A DNA stretch of 61,274 nucleotides from an uncultured Prochlorococcus sp. (GTDB lineage Bacteria > Cyanobacteriota > Cyanobacteriia > PCC-6307 > Cyanobiaceae): NCBI GenBank assembly GCA_902576415.1, contig CACGVZ010000005.1, positions 1 through 61,274 of the forward strand. The letters are read 5' to 3'. Positions within the stretch are counted from its first letter, which is position 1; each line of letters begins with the position of its first letter. Below the pieces are notes generated by a model, which was not told the DNA's origin, did not search any database, and saw only the letters and a list, made by a program, of their open reading frames with translations. Positions 20,630 to 31,295 of the stretch are shown here, in pieces. The translations under genes and the position numbers were made by a program.

Positions 20630-21214
20630 TTAATCTAAATTATTAAGGGCAGGGAACCGAATAGGTCCAATTTTATTTAAAGGCCAATATCTAAAAATAG
20701 CTTTACCAATAACCTTTTCATAGGGTAAAAATCCCCAAATATGTGAGTCCATACTGTTATTTCTATTATCTCCCATCATCCATAATGACTCCTCTGGGAC
20801 AATAAAAGGCCCTATAGAATAATTAATATTTTTGTCAAAAACGTAATTTTTTTGAGCGATATCATTTAAGTAAAGGTTACCGTCTCTTACTTCTACTTTG
20901 TCTCCAGGTATTCCAATTACTCTTTTTATTAGTGCAGTATCTGCTTCATAACCAGCATTAATTAATTGTTCCGGAACTTTAAAAACAACTATTTTATTTT
21001 TTAATTTTGAAAGATTTGATTTGGAAGTGATTTTGGGGGTTACTTTCTCAACAAGAATTTTATCTTGTATTTGAAGAGTTGGAAGCATTGAACCGGAGGG
21101 GATCCATCTTGGCTCTATAACCTGCCATCGTATAATTAAAGCTATAGATATCCAAATTAAAAGATTTTTTAAATCCTTAATTATTGAATTTCTTTTTTCT
21201 TGAGTTGTAGACAT
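20630..21214 (-). CDS. lepB: Signal peptidase I
   Basis: LepB removes signal peptides from exported and thylakoid-lumen proteins. The 194-residue protein has one amino-terminal membrane anchor (residues 17-30). The catalytic dyad is Ser42 (PSGSMLPTL) and Lys97 (ALIKRVIGIPGDKV). The family's box E is present as GDNRNNSMDSHIWG. It is the short single-anchor type. The gene starts only 49 bases from the divergent menD gene, so the two promoters must share a very small region. Confidence 0.95.
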   Translation of the reverse strand: MSTTQEKRNSIIKDLKNLLIWISIALIIRWQVIEPRWIPSGSMLPTLQIQDKILVEKVTPKITSKSNLSKLKNKIVVFKVPEQLINAGYEADTALIKRVIGIPGDKVEVRDGNLYLNDIAQKNYVFDKNINYSIGPFIVPEESLWMMGDNRNNSMDSHIWGFLPYEKVIGKAIFRYWPLNKIGPIRFPALNNLD

Positions 21215-21263
21215 GTTTTATTTAATTCAGTTATAAGGAAAATCCCAAAGCATTTATATAATT

Positions 21264-23027
21264 ATGACATCATCTATTGAATGCAAAAATTTTCTTAGAA
21301 GTTTACAACTTTTGAATCTCTTTATAAAAATAGGAGTTCAAAATTTAATACTATGTCCAGGCAGTAGATCAGCACCTCTTGCGATAGCTGCTGGAGAATT
21401 AAATAAATTAGGACTGGTAAATATTTTTAATTCAATAGATGAGAGATCTGCGGGATTCCACTCTCTTGGGATTTCTGCTGCATCAGGTAATCTTTCTTTA
21501 GTTATTACCACTTCTGGGACTGCCGTAAGTAACTTATTGCCAGCAGCAGTGGAGGCAGACCGATCTTGTAAAGGTATTATATTTCTTACTGCTGATAGAC
21601 CCTTAAGATTAAAAGATTGTGGCGCTAATCAAACAGTAAATCAAGAAGATTTTTTGACTTCAGTCTGCAGAAGGGTTTTAAGTACAAATCAAAATGGACT
21701 TCATGAAACACAAGAAAACGAAATCCTGAATTTAGTTCGAATTACTGAGAAACAAATATCAACTTTCCCTGGGCCTATTCATTTAAATATTCCTATTGAT
21801 AAGCCTTTGGGTATTTCACTTTTAAATAAAAAAAATGTTTTAGAGGTTTTTGAAAGACTTTATTTAAAGAAAAAATATATATTTCAGAAAGTTGAAATAA
21901 AATATGACAAAAAAAAATTCTTAGAAATTTCAAAAAATTTAAATTTAGATGAATCCGGTATTATTTTGGTAGGTCCTTATCAAGGATCCATAAATGATTT
22001 AATTTATTTCAATAAATCTTTAGAAAGATTGCAAGAAATTACTGGTTGGCCAGTATTTGCTGATCCTGTATCAGGAGTTAATTCTGATTTGAGAGGATTA
22101 GTTGTGAATTGGGAATTAGTCTTAAGAAAAAATAAAAATTCAATAAATTGTCATCAACTTTTGAGGCTTGGTCCCATGTCATCTTCAATTGATTTGGAGA
22201 AATTTTTAACAACTTTTGAAGGTATACAAATTCTTATAAAAGAAAAAAACTATAGAAAATTGGACCCAATAAAAAAATCATTTGAATATGATTTTGGGCT
22301 TTCAAATTTTACTACTCTATTGCTAGAAGAATTATCAATTAACGAAAAAAATAAAAAATCTCTTACTCAAATGGCTTTAGATCTAATAGAGGAAGGCGAT
22401 AAGATTGGAGGGGTTTTAAAAGAGAAAATTACTCAAGATAATCAAATTACTGAGTATATGCTTGCAAACCTTGTCCCAAAACTTTGGCCAGCTGAAAATC
22501 CTATAATGCTCTCCGCAAGTAGCCCAATTAGAGATTGGCTCACATTTTCTGAGAATAGCACTTTAACAAGAAACTGTTTCAGCTTTAGGGGCGCTTCTGG
22601 TATAGACGGTACTTTATCTCTTGCATTAGGTATTTCTAGAATTAAAAATCCTCTACTTCTTGTGACCGGAGATTTGGCTTTTATTCATGATATAAACGGT
22701 TGGCTGATTGAAAATTCAATCGACATGAATTTAACAATTCTTCTAATAAATAATAATGGCGGAAATATATTTAATCGTATTTATAAAAAAAATTTAAAAG
22801 AAGATGATTTAAAAAAACTGTTTCTTATGCCAAAAGAAATAAACTGGCCAAAACTCGCAGAGGGCTATCAGGTAAACTTTAAAAGCGTGGCAAATTTTAA
22901 AAAATTACGAGAGGCATTCGATTGGAGCATTTCTATCCAGAAATCTGTAATAATTAAAGTTGATGTTGATCCAGAAAATGAAATTTGTGAAAAAAATGCC
23001 CTGCTAGAAGAAATAATTGGCATTTAA
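21264..23027 (+). CDS. menD: 2-succinyl-5-enolpyruvyl-6-hydroxy-3-cyclohexene-1-carboxylate synthase
   Basis: MenD is a thiamine-diphosphate enzyme that joins isochorismate and 2-oxoglutarate. In cyanobacteria this pathway makes phylloquinone, the photosystem I electron carrier. The 587-residue length is normal. Motifs seen are [10 protein letters not shown] near residue 33, the catalytic Glu region [13 protein letters not shown] near residue 57, and the thiamine-diphosphate motif [12 protein letters not shown] to NNNGGNIF near 470-500. It is followed 35 bases later by menB, another enzyme of the same pathway. Confidence 0.96.
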   Translation: MTSSIECKNFLRSLQLLNLFIKIGVQNLILCPGSRSAPLAIAAGELNKLGLVNIFNSIDERSAGFHSLGISAASGNLSLVITTSGTAVSNLLPAAVEADRSCKGIIFLTADRPLRLKDCGANQTVNQEDFLTSVCRRVLSTNQNGLHETQENEILNLVRITEKQISTFPGPIHLNIPIDKPLGISLLNKKNVLEVFERLYLKKKYIFQKVEIKYDKKKFLEISKNLNLDESGIILVGPYQGSINDLIYFNKSLERLQEITGWPVFADPVSGVNSDLRGLVVNWELVLRKNKNSINCHQLLRLGPMSSSIDLEKFLTTFEGIQILIKEKNYRKLDPIKKSFEYDFGLSNFTTLLLEELSINEKNKKSLTQMALDLIEEGDKIGGVLKEKITQDNQITEYMLANLVPKLWPAENPIMLSASSPIRDWLTFSENSTLTRNCFSFRGASGIDGTLSLALGISRIKNPLLLVTGDLAFIHDINGWLIENSIDMNLTILLINNNGGNIFNRIYKKNLKEDDLKKLFLMPKEINWPKLAEGYQVNFKSVANFKKLREAFDWSISIQKSVIIKVDVDPENEICEKNALLEEIIGI

Positions 23028-23062
23028 ATTCATCATTTTTTATTTTTGAATAATTAGATTTC

Positions 23063-23920
23063 ATGAAAGTATTACCTGGTAAAACAACTTTAAATTGGTC
23101 AGAGTGCAAATCTTATGAGGATATATTGTTTCACAAATCAGATGAGGGAATTGCGAGAATTGCAATTAATCGGCCTGAAAAAAGAAATGCATTTAGGCCA
23201 CAAACTGTAGATGAACTCATTGACGCATTTGATATCGTAAGAAATGATGAAACTATTGGCGTAGTTCTCTTTACAGGTGCAGGACCTGACAAGAAAGGCA
23301 TTTATTCTTTTTGCTCTGGAGGTGATCAGAGTGTAAGGGGTAAAAATGGGTATAAAAATGATGAAGGGAAGCAGAGATTAAATGTACTTGAACTTCAAAG
23401 ATTAATCAGAAGTTTGCCTAAAGTGGTTATTGCCTTAGTCCCCGGTTTTGCAATTGGAGGAGGACAGGTACTTCATTTAATTTGTGATCTCAGTATTGCC
23501 TCTGAAAATGCAATATTTGGTCAAACAGGCCCAAGAGTTGGTAGTTTTGATGCCGGTTTTGGATCTAGTTATTTAGCAAGGCTTGTTGGTCAAAGAAAAG
23601 CAAAAGAAATTTGGTTTTTATGTAGAAAATATAATTCCAAGGAAGCTCTTGAGATGGGCTTGATAAATGCAATTACAAAGATTGAAGAATTAGAAGCTGA
23701 GGGTGTAATCTGGGCAAGAGAGATTTTACGAAATAGTCCAACTGCTATTCGTATTCTTAAAGCTTCATTTAATGCGGAGAATGATGGGATTGCCGGTATT
23801 CAGGAATTATCTGGATATGCAACCCAATTATTCTATTCGACTGAAGAAGCTCAAGAAGGTAGAGATGCCTTTCTTGAAAAGCGTCCACCAGACTTTTCTG
23901 ACTATAAGTGGACATCCTAG
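23063..23920 (+). CDS. menB: 1,4-dihydroxy-2-naphthoyl-CoA synthase
   Basis: MenB closes the second ring of the naphthoquinone. It belongs to the crotonase family, and 285 residues is the usual length. The start gives [19 protein letters not shown]. Key regions are [10 protein letters not shown] near residue 38, the active-site [11 protein letters not shown] near 80, the oxyanion segment [11 protein letters not shown] near 129, and [20 protein letters not shown] near 152. It lies directly after menD, so the two steps of phylloquinone synthesis are probably co-expressed. Confidence 0.96.
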   Translation: MKVLPGKTTLNWSECKSYEDILFHKSDEGIARIAINRPEKRNAFRPQTVDELIDAFDIVRNDETIGVVLFTGAGPDKKGIYSFCSGGDQSVRGKNGYKNDEGKQRLNVLELQRLIRSLPKVVIALVPGFAIGGGQVLHLICDLSIASENAIFGQTGPRVGSFDAGFGSSYLARLVGQRKAKEIWFLCRKYNSKEALEMGLINAITKIEELEAEGVIWAREILRNSPTAIRILKASFNAENDGIAGIQELSGYATQLFYSTEEAQEGRDAFLEKRPPDFSDYKWTS

Positions 23921-23956
23921 TTTATTTTTCAAAAGAACTTTTTTAAATAATTATCA

Positions 23957-25414
23957 ATGAGAATTCTTCTTGCCGCCGCTGAATGTGCTCCAATGATCAA
24001 AGTTGGAGGGATGGGAGATGTGGTTGGTTCGTTACCTCCATCTTTGATAAAACTTGGTCACGATGTAAGGGTAATAATTCCAGGATATGGAAAATTGTGG
24101 AGTCTTTTAGATGTATCGAACGAACCAGTCTTTAGAGCAAATACAATGGGTACTGATTTTGCTGTATATGAAGCAAAACATCCCATTCATAATTATGTGA
24201 TTTACCTAGTGGGTCATCCAACATTTGATTCTGAGCAAATATACGGAGGCGAAAATGAGGACTGGCGCTTTACATTTTTTGCAAGTGCCACTGCAGAATT
24301 TGCCTGGAATTGTTGGAAACCTCAAGTTCTCCATTGCCACGATTGGCACACAGGGATGATTCCTGTGTGGATGCATCAGGATCCCGAAATCAGTACGGTC
24401 TTCACAATTCATAATTTAAAATACCAAGGCCCTTGGAGGTGGAAACTTGAAAAAATGACTTGGTGTCCTTGGTATATGCATGGAGACCACACAATGGCTG
24501 CAGCAATGTTGTACGCAGATAGGGTCAATGCTGTTTCCCCGACTTATGCAGATGAAATTAAAACCCATGAATATGGGGAGAGCCTTGAAGGATTACTTAA
24601 TTACATTTCAGGTAAATTAAGGGGAATTCTTAATGGCATAGATCTTGATGAATGGAATCCAGCCAAAGATCCAGTTTTACCTGCAAAATTCAGTATTAGG
24701 AATTTAGAAAATAGGCTGGAAAATAAAAAAATTCTACAGAGAGAAATGGGTTTGGAAGTTAATTCTAAAAAATATCTTTTAGGTATGGTTAGTAGGTTAG
24801 TTGATCAAAAAGGGGTTGACTTACTTTTACAAGTTTCAAGAAGACTATTAGCATATACAGATTCTCAAATTGCTGTCTTGGGGACTGGAGATAGATCTTT
24901 AGAGTCTGGATTATGGCAACTGGCATTAGATTACCCAGGAAGATTCTCAGTATTTCTTACCTATGATGATTCTTTATCAAGGCTTATCTATGGTGGATCA
25001 GATGCATTTTTAATGCCAAGTAGATTTGAACCTTGTGGTATTAGTCAACTCCTCGCTATGAGATATGGCTCTATTCCAATAGTAAGGAGAGTTGGAGGTT
25101 TAGTTGATACAGTTTTACCTCATGACCCAGAAAATAATAATGGTACGGGATTTTGCTTTGATCGCTTTGAACCTATAGATTTCTATACTTCTTTAGTAAG
25201 GTCATGGGAAGCCTTTAGACATAAAGATAGTTGGGAATTACTTCAAAAAAGAGCCATGAGCCAAGAGTTTAGTTGGCAAAGATCAGCTCTTGAATACGAA
25301 GTAATGTATAAGGATGTTTGTGGAATAAAAGAACCATCGCCAGATGTTGCTGAAGTTGAAAAATTTTCTTACGGACAATCAGCTGATCCATCTTTAAAAA
25401 AAAGTATGACTTAA
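23957..25414 (+). CDS. glgA: Glycogen synthase (ADP-glucose dependent)
   Basis: GlgA extends glycogen chains from ADP-glucose. It is a GT5 enzyme of normal size (485 residues). The sequence begins with [20 protein letters not shown], where the KVGG loop binds ADP-glucose. It contains [13 protein letters not shown] near residue 130 and the carboxy-terminal [12 protein letters not shown] motif near 355, whose Glu is the catalytic residue of the family. It is separated from menB by 36 bases and from murF by 7, so it is in the same forward run although the pathways differ. Confidence 0.96.
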   Translation: MRILLAAAECAPMIKVGGMGDVVGSLPPSLIKLGHDVRVIIPGYGKLWSLLDVSNEPVFRANTMGTDFAVYEAKHPIHNYVIYLVGHPTFDSEQIYGGENEDWRFTFFASATAEFAWNCWKPQVLHCHDWHTGMIPVWMHQDPEISTVFTIHNLKYQGPWRWKLEKMTWCPWYMHGDHTMAAAMLYADRVNAVSPTYADEIKTHEYGESLEGLLNYISGKLRGILNGIDLDEWNPAKDPVLPAKFSIRNLENRLENKKILQREMGLEVNSKKYLLGMVSRLVDQKGVDLLLQVSRRLLAYTDSQIAVLGTGDRSLESGLWQLALDYPGRFSVFLTYDDSLSRLIYGGSDAFLMPSRFEPCGISQLLAMRYGSIPIVRRVGGLVDTVLPHDPENNNGTGFCFDRFEPIDFYTSLVRSWEAFRHKDSWELLQKRAMSQEFSWQRSALEYEVMYKDVCGIKEPSPDVAEVEKFSYGQSADPSLKKSMT

Positions 25415-25421
25415 TTTTTTA

Positions 25422-26795
25422 ATGGAATTCTCATTATCAGAATTAAACGATGTTTTGGGGGATATTAGAAATCTGAGCGAGGGGAAAAGAGATTTTTTAA
25501 ATTTTAAAAATATAAGTATTGATAGTAGAACTTTATTAAAAAATGATCTTTTTATAGCTATTAAAGGTAAAAATTTTGACGGACATATTTTTCTTCCAGA
25601 GGTTTTAAATAAAGGAGTAAAATCTGTAGTAATTAAAAAAGGGATGCAGAGATTACTTCCTAGTAATTTTCCTTATTGGGTCGTAAATGATACTACAGAG
25701 GCATTTCAAAAATTAGCATTGCTAAAAAGAAAAAAATTAAATATTCCTATTGTTGCAATAACTGGCTCAGTGGGTAAAACAACAACAAAAGAAATGATTG
25801 GTGGAGTTTTAAATAAACTTGGAAGAATTAAATTATCTCAGGCAAATTTCAATAATGAGATTGGAGTTGGTCTTACTATTCTTGCTACAGATGTAGAAGA
25901 TAAAGTTTTAGTTCTTGAGATGGGGATGAGAGGTCTTGGACAGATCGAGAATTTATCTAAATATAGTGAACCCGATATTGCAGTTATAACTAACATTGGC
26001 ACAGCTCATATTGGATTGCTAGGCTCGAAAAAAAATATTACTTATGCAAAGTGTGAAATTAGTAAGTTCTTAAATCCAGAAGGGGTTGTAATAATTCCAG
26101 CAAATGATCCATTTCTAGAAAAAACTTTAAAAGAAATTTGGAAAGGTAGAGTGATCAAAGTAAAACTATTAAATATTGAAAATCAAAAGGAGAGTTTTAA
26201 GAAAGATGATGATTTGCAAGGATTTTATGATTCTTCGAATAAAACAATTTTAATTGAAGAAAATACCTTTGAAATTTCATTTGAGGGATTTCACAATGCT
26301 TCGAATTTCTTATTTGCTTATGCCGTTGCTAAAGAGCTAGGCATCGAATTTGCAAGCTCAAATAAATTTAATTTTGTAAGTTTAGGTGGAAGGAATAAAA
26401 TTCTTAAATCAGTAAAAACAACAATATATGATGAATCATATAATGCTTCTCCAGAGTCAGTAAAAGCATGTATTAAAAACCTGCTTGAAAAACCGAGAAA
26501 TAAATTTTTCATATTTGGAAGTATGCAAGAATTGGGAAAAGAATCTGAAAAACATCACAAAGAAATATTCAACTTAATAAATAATTCAGATATTGAAAAG
26601 TGTTTATTTATTTGCGATAAAAAAAATGAAAAAATTTACACTAATTATCTAAAAGATAAGAAAAAATTCTTAGTTTTAAATAACATTAAAGATGTACCTC
26701 AAGAGATAAACAAATCTACAAAAAAAGGTGATTCTATTCTTATAAAAGGTAGCAGAAGTTGGCAACTTGAAAAAATTATTGAATTAATTAACTAA
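25422..26795 (+). CDS. murF: UDP-N-acetylmuramoyl-tripeptide--D-alanyl-D-alanine ligase
   Basis: MurF adds D-Ala-D-Ala to the muramoyl tripeptide in peptidoglycan synthesis. The 457-residue ligase has the ATP motif TGSVGKTTTKEM (residues 114-125). Other family motifs are EMGMRGLGQIENL near 168, NIGTAHIGLLGS near 199, and YDESYNASPESVKA near 330, which contains the conserved Tyr-Asn-Ala. It starts seven bases after glgA. Its stop is six bases from the end of the convergent glmU gene. Confidence 0.95.
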   Translation: MEFSLSELNDVLGDIRNLSEGKRDFLNFKNISIDSRTLLKNDLFIAIKGKNFDGHIFLPEVLNKGVKSVVIKKGMQRLLPSNFPYWVVNDTTEAFQKLALLKRKKLNIPIVAITGSVGKTTTKEMIGGVLNKLGRIKLSQANFNNEIGVGLTILATDVEDKVLVLEMGMRGLGQIENLSKYSEPDIAVITNIGTAHIGLLGSKKNITYAKCEISKFLNPEGVVIIPANDPFLEKTLKEIWKGRVIKVKLLNIENQKESFKKDDDLQGFYDSSNKTILIEENTFEISFEGFHNASNFLFAYAVAKELGIEFASSNKFNFVSLGGRNKILKSVKTTIYDESYNASPESVKACIKNLLEKPRNKFFIFGSMQELGKESEKHHKEIFNLINNSDIEKCLFICDKKNEKIYTNYLKDKKKFLVLNNIKDVPQEINKSTKKGDSILIKGSRSWQLEKIIELIN

Positions 26796-26801
26796 ATCAG
26801 A

Positions 26802-28151
26802 TCAGGATTTCTTTCTTTCCCAATTTTCTATATTTACTTGCTTAGTTCTTGAGATTGCCAATGAATTATCTTTGGAGTCTTTTGTGATCACTGAACCCGC
26901 CCCTGTTGTAACTGATTCCCCTAGATTTATTGGAGCTACAAAAACTGTATTTGCACCAATACTAGAATTTTTACCAATCTTTGTTTGATGTTTTTTCTGA
27001 CCATCAAAATTTGCAGTAATAGTACCTGCTCCTATATTTGTAGATCTTCCAATAATAGAATCGCCAATATAACTTAAGTGATTTACTTTAGATTCTTCCT
27101 CTAATTGACTATTTTTGATTTCAACAAAATTACCTATTTTGCTAAAGGAAGATATTTTGGAATTAGGTCTTATATGACTATAAGGGCCAATTTTTATATG
27201 ATCCATTATCTGAGAAGCATAAACAGTAGAGTTTGAGATTTCACAATTTAATCCCACATTAGAGTTCTCAATAAAAGTATTTGGTCCGATAATGCAATGA
27301 CTATTTATTTTCGTATTTCCTCTTATATGTGTATTAGCCTCTATGATTACATCCTTACCAATTTCGGCTTCTTCACTAATTGAACAACTTGCTTTATTTA
27401 TAAAAGTTACACCATTAAGCATATGCTTTTCTTTAATTAAATTCTGAATACTTTCCTCGCATTCTGATAGTTGAATTCTGTTATTAATTCCTTGAAGCTC
27501 TCCATTATCCTCTACCTCTAGACTTAAGGAATTTTTTAGCAAAGATATTGTATCTGTTAAGTAAATTTCCTTTTGATTATTATTGCTTTGCAAAGTATTA
27601 ATTATTTCTGACAAGTTACACCAGTTAAAACAGTAAATACCAGCATTTATTAGTGGATTTTCTCTTTCTAGATTATTACAATCTTTTTCTTCAACAATTC
27701 TCTCTATAAAATCCTTCTTCAAAAAAACTCTGCCATATCCATGAGGATTTGTTTTCTTCGTAGTAATTAAAGAGACGTCAGCATTTTTTGAATCGTGTAA
27801 ATACAAAAGTCTTTTTAGAGTACTAGGCCTAATGAGTGGAACATCGCCGTTAAGTACCAAAAGTTTTCCTTCATGTTTTTTTATTTTTTTACAAAGTACC
27901 TGTATAGCATGACCTGTTCCTGATTGAGGTTCTTGAACGACAACATGGATGTTTTTATCGGTTGGGATTGAATTTTGTACTTCTTTTGATTTGTGTCCAG
28001 TAATTACGAAGATTTGATCAGGTTTTAATTCGACACATGAATCAATTACTCTTTGTAGAAGACTTTTGCCAGAAATTTTATGTAAAACTTTTGGCAATGA
28101 GCTTTCCATTCTAGTGCCCTTGCCTGCCGCTAATATTGCAACACTTAACAT
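26802..28151 (-). CDS. glmU: Bifunctional UDP-N-acetylglucosamine pyrophosphorylase / glucosamine-1-phosphate N-acetyltransferase
   Basis: GlmU makes UDP-GlcNAc, the entry to peptidoglycan and lipopolysaccharide sugars. The 449-residue protein has both domains. The uridylyltransferase part begins [15 protein letters not shown] (residues 7-21) and contains GTGHAIQ near 83. A left-handed beta-helix acetyltransferase part with hexapeptide repeats runs from about residue 250 to the end, including [11 protein letters not shown] near 375. It is the last gene in a reverse run after aroA and the MnmC-like gene, and faces murF, which acts in the same wall pathway. Confidence 0.96.
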   Translation of the reverse strand: MLSVAILAAGKGTRMESSLPKVLHKISGKSLLQRVIDSCVELKPDQIFVITGHKSKEVQNSIPTDKNIHVVVQEPQSGTGHAIQVLCKKIKKHEGKLLVLNGDVPLIRPSTLKRLLYLHDSKNADVSLITTKKTNPHGYGRVFLKKDFIERIVEEKDCNNLERENPLINAGIYCFNWCNLSEIINTLQSNNNQKEIYLTDTISLLKNSLSLEVEDNGELQGINNRIQLSECEESIQNLIKEKHMLNGVTFINKASCSISEEAEIGKDVIIEANTHIRGNTKINSHCIIGPNTFIENSNVGLNCEISNSTVYASQIMDHIKIGPYSHIRPNSKISSFSKIGNFVEIKNSQLEEESKVNHLSYIGDSIIGRSTNIGAGTITANFDGQKKHQTKIGKNSSIGANTVFVAPINLGESVTTGAGSVITKDSKDNSLAISRTKQVNIENWERKKS

Positions 28152-28176
28152 TTTTGTTTGAAATCCTTATTTAAAT

Positions 28177-29082
28177 CTAACTCTTAACGGATAACTTCGT
28201 CATTCCCCACTTCTCTCTCCATTTATTTGTAGATAATAGATTTGATATTAATTGCTCATCTAATCTTCTTCTGATTATATCTTCTTTACTTGAGTTCAAA
28301 TCTTGATCTCTATAAGGAATACTAGCTTTAGTTAAGAGATGTTCTTCTTCCATTAAAGATAACTTTTCAAAATTGAAATTAGGTTTCAATTTATTCTTAT
28401 CAAATTTTGATATTGCGACAGTTCCCTGACTCCAAAAAGTTCTGTTTTTAGAACTTGGCTTAATAGTAAAAATTTCTAATCCAAGATTTCTTAAAGTTTT
28501 TCTTACTGCCGCTGAAGAAGAATAAGTTATTAAATAACCCTGAGAATTAAGATTTTTTCTGACTTTAGATAAAAATTCAATTGTCCATAATTGTGGGCAT
28601 TTTTGAGGAGAAAAACCATCTAAATAAATCAGATCGAATTTAATAGAGGAAGGAATAATGTTGATTTTTTCTCTAGCATCACCCCATAAAAGACTACATT
28701 TAAAAAATTGATCTTCAAAGTAATCTTTTCGATACAGTGATTCAAATATTTTTTTTACTTTTGGATCCCATAATTTAAGGAAAGATGCATTTCTAAGTGA
28801 ATATTCAAGAGGCTTTTTATCAATCTCCAATGCATATAAATTTAAATACGATTCTTGTTTAATTAATACATCTAATAAAGAAGCGGTATTGTATCCTAAA
28901 CCAAAACATATATCCAAAACATTAAGAGATTTGCCCTTAAATCTTTGCAAATTAGAAGTAGCTGTAAACTTTGATTTTGTTTCCTCCAATGCGCCCAATA
29001 AACTATGAAAGTTCTCTTGAAAAAATACACTTCTTAAAGAGTAACTACCATCTTTAGTTAAAACTTCTATTAATTCAGACAA
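28177..29082 (-). CDS. MnmC-like tRNA methyltransferase domain protein
   Basis: This 301-residue protein carries the methyltransferase (MnmD-like) half of MnmC and not the FAD oxidase half. MnmC acts on the wobble-uridine side chain of tRNA. The SAM-binding motif is LDICFGLGYNTASLL near residue 55, and the acidic LYALEIDKKPL follows near 82. The family's FDLIYLDGFSPQKCPQLWT motif is near 148. The next segment, YLITYSSSAAVRKTLRNLG, is also typical. It lies between aroA and glmU with short gaps of 12 and 25 bases. A tRNA target is inferred from the family. Confidence 0.82.
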   Translation of the reverse strand: MSELIEVLTKDGSYSLRSVFFQENFHSLLGALEETKSKFTATSNLQRFKGKSLNVLDICFGLGYNTASLLDVLIKQESYLNLYALEIDKKPLEYSLRNASFLKLWDPKVKKIFESLYRKDYFEDQFFKCSLLWGDAREKINIIPSSIKFDLIYLDGFSPQKCPQLWTIEFLSKVRKNLNSQGYLITYSSSAAVRKTLRNLGLEIFTIKPSSKNRTFWSQGTVAISKFDKNKLKPNFNFEKLSLMEEEHLLTKASIPYRDQDLNSSKEDIIRRRLDEQLISNLLSTNKWREKWGMTKLSVKS

Positions 29083-29094
29083 AAACTTTTTAGG

Positions 29095-30405
29095 CTAGTT
29101 ACTTAGTTTGGCCAGATCTTCCCAAAAAGTGGGATACGAGACGCTAGCTGCATCTGCTCTCATGATTTTTGAAGTACCTTTGGCAAGAAGTGAAGCAATA
29201 GCAAGACTCATTGCTACTCGATGATCTGTCTCACTATCTACCTCCGCAGAATGAAATTTTGATTGCCCATAAATAACTAAACCATCATCTTTCTCTGTTA
29301 TTTCAGCTCCGAATTTTTGTAACTGTCTTGCCATGACTTTTAATCGATCTGTCTCCTTAACTCTTAATTCTTGTGCATCTTTTATTTCAGAAACTCCATT
29401 ACAAAAGCAGGCAGCCACAGTAAGTATAGGAATTTCATCTATAAGTTTTGGGAGAATATCTCCTTCAATAGTGAATGATCTTAAATTATTTGAAGTCTTT
29501 ACTTTAATAGATCCAATAGGTTCACCTGCAATAGTCGATTTATCTAAAATCTCATAATTGCACCCCATTGAATCCATAACATTTAAAATACCTGTTCTAG
29601 TGGGATTTAATCCGACATTCTGAATTAAAACCTCTGAATTTGGAACAATAGATGCAGCAATCATCCAGAAAGAAGCAGAGCTTATATCTCCAGGAATCAA
29701 TATTCTCTGGCCAATTAAGTTACCCCCTGACTTGATAACTATATTCCTTCCTAATTCTCCTCTGATACTGATGTCTGCTCCAAATGCTTTTAACATTCTT
29801 TCAGTATGATCTCTTGAAGATGCTGGTTCAATAACAGAAGTAGTCCCAGAAGCTTTGAGGCCTGCCAATAAGATTGCCGATTTTACTTGAGCACTCGCTA
29901 CAGGGGTTCCAATAACACATCCTTTTAGTTTATTCCCATCAATTGAGATTGGAGCTTTGTTTCCTTTCTCTCTACCAAAAATTTTGCCTCCCATCAAAGA
30001 TAATGGTTTGCCAACTCTAGCCATTGGCCTTTCATTGAGAGAAATGTCACCTGTGAGTATAAAATTCTTACCTTCTTGACCTGCAAGTAACCCCATTAAC
30101 AATCTCATGGTGGTTCCTGAATTCCCACAATTTAGAATTTCTTTGGGCTCTTTTAATCCATCAAGACCCAATCCTGAAATTGTAAAAGGCTCATTTTTTT
30201 TTATTTCTGGTATGTTTACACCTAATTTTCTAAGACAATCAGCAGTTGAAAGTGGATCTTCAGAATGTAAGAACCCCTCAATAGTCGTCTCACCCTTAGC
30301 AATACTCCCTATTATTAAAGCTCTATGAGATATAGATTTATCTCCAGGTACTTTTATTTTCCCTTTTAAATTAACTCCACCTTTTATTGTGCGGATATTA
30401 TTCAT
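29095..30405 (-). CDS. aroA: 3-phosphoshikimate 1-carboxyvinyltransferase (EPSP synthase)
   Basis: AroA joins shikimate-3-phosphate and PEP on the way to chorismate. The product feeds aromatic amino acids and, through isochorismate, menD. The 436-residue enzyme has [13 protein letters not shown] near residue 18, [15 protein letters not shown] near 92, [13 protein letters not shown] near 122 and [14 protein letters not shown] near 345. The motif after the Asn-Gly-Gly region reads GNSGTTMR with the family's Gly, so this is a plant-like/cyanobacterial form rather than a clearly insensitive class II; I do not assign inhibitor class from it. The 134-base gap upstream separates it from divergent comB. 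Confidence 0.96.
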   Translation of the reverse strand: MNNIRTIKGGVNLKGKIKVPGDKSISHRALIIGSIAKGETTIEGFLHSEDPLSTADCLRKLGVNIPEIKKNEPFTISGLGLDGLKEPKEILNCGNSGTTMRLLMGLLAGQEGKNFILTGDISLNERPMARVGKPLSLMGGKIFGREKGNKAPISIDGNKLKGCVIGTPVASAQVKSAILLAGLKASGTTSVIEPASSRDHTERMLKAFGADISIRGELGRNIVIKSGGNLIGQRILIPGDISSASFWMIAASIVPNSEVLIQNVGLNPTRTGILNVMDSMGCNYEILDKSTIAGEPIGSIKVKTSNNLRSFTIEGDILPKLIDEIPILTVAACFCNGVSEIKDAQELRVKETDRLKVMARQLQKFGAEITEKDDGLVIYGQSKFHSAEVDSETDHRVAMSLAIASLLAKGTSKIMRADAASVSYPTFWEDLAKLSN

Positions 30406-30539
30406 TTTAGATTAAATACTTGATAAGATTTCTGTAAAAACAAATTACTTATATCTTATCAATAAGTTTGTTTTTAAAAAAAAATAATCAAATTAAGTAA
30501 CTGTTTTCTATAGTAAGATCAGTCAAAAGGGAACTAATT

Positions 30540-31265
30540 ATTAATCTTACTTATTATCACGTTGCAAAAGATGTTCCAGAAATAAGTCCAGACATTGCAG
30601 TGGTCATTGATGTTTTAAGAGCTACAACCACAATTTCTTGGGCTTTAAAAAATGGAGCTGATTCAATACAAGTTTTTGCAGATTTAGATTTATTAAAAGA
30701 ATCTGCAATTAAATGGCAAGCTGAAAAGAGAATAATGCTTGGAGAGAGAGGTGGAAAGAAGATTGAGGGATTTGATTTAGGAAATTCTCCTTTATCAGTT
30801 ACAAAAAAAGTTGTTAATGGTAAAAGACTATTTATGAGTACTACCAATGGGACAAAATCATTGCAAAAAGTTCAAAATGCTAAGCATTTATTTGCTATGT
30901 GTCTCCCAAATAGGAAAGCAGTTGCTGAAAAAATCATTTCATTAAAAAGTGAAAATGTTTTAATACTTGGTAGTGGTTGGGAAGGCTCTTATTCACTCGA
31001 GGATTCTTTGGCTGCTGGTGCTTTGGCCTCATACCTACAGAACTGTGATTCCGAAATTAATATTCTTAATGACGAATTACAAGCTGCTTTAGCACTTTGG
31101 AATTTTTGGAAAGATGATATCTTGAAATGTTTAAAAACAGCAACCCATGGCAAAAGATTGACAAGTCTTGGAGATTATGAGGATGATTTTAAATGTTGCT
31201 CTGAACTTGATTGCTTAGATATTGTTCCAGCTCAAGTAGAAAGAGGTGTTATTCGTGCCTCATGA
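30540..31265 (+). CDS. comB: 2-phosphosulfolactate phosphatase family protein, probable ATT start
   Basis: ComB-family proteins dephosphorylate 2-phosphosulfolactate in archaea; the role in cyanobacteria is not firmly known. Conserved segments are VVIDVLRATTTISWAL, MLGERGGKKIEGFDLGNSP, STTNGTKSL, LGSGWEGSYSLEDSLAAGA and the THGKRL tail. The family's amino terminus (LTYYHVAKDVPEI) lies upstream of the first standard start, GTG 30600. There is no ATG, GTG or TTG between the in-frame stop at 30498 and 30600. An AAAAGGGAA ribosome-site-like stretch at 30525-30533 precedes ATT 30540, so I chose ATT (ATT 30537 is also possible), giving 241 residues. GTG 30600 would remove the first beta strand. Confidence 0.8.
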   Translation: MNLTYYHVAKDVPEISPDIAVVIDVLRATTTISWALKNGADSIQVFADLDLLKESAIKWQAEKRIMLGERGGKKIEGFDLGNSPLSVTKKVVNGKRLFMSTTNGTKSLQKVQNAKHLFAMCLPNRKAVAEKIISLKSENVLILGSGWEGSYSLEDSLAAGALASYLQNCDSEINILNDELQAALALWNFWKDDILKCLKTATHGKRLTSLGDYEDDFKCCSELDCLDIVPAQVERGVIRAS

Positions 31266-31295
31266 CTTACGAATGGGTTTATTAGGAGAAATGTT

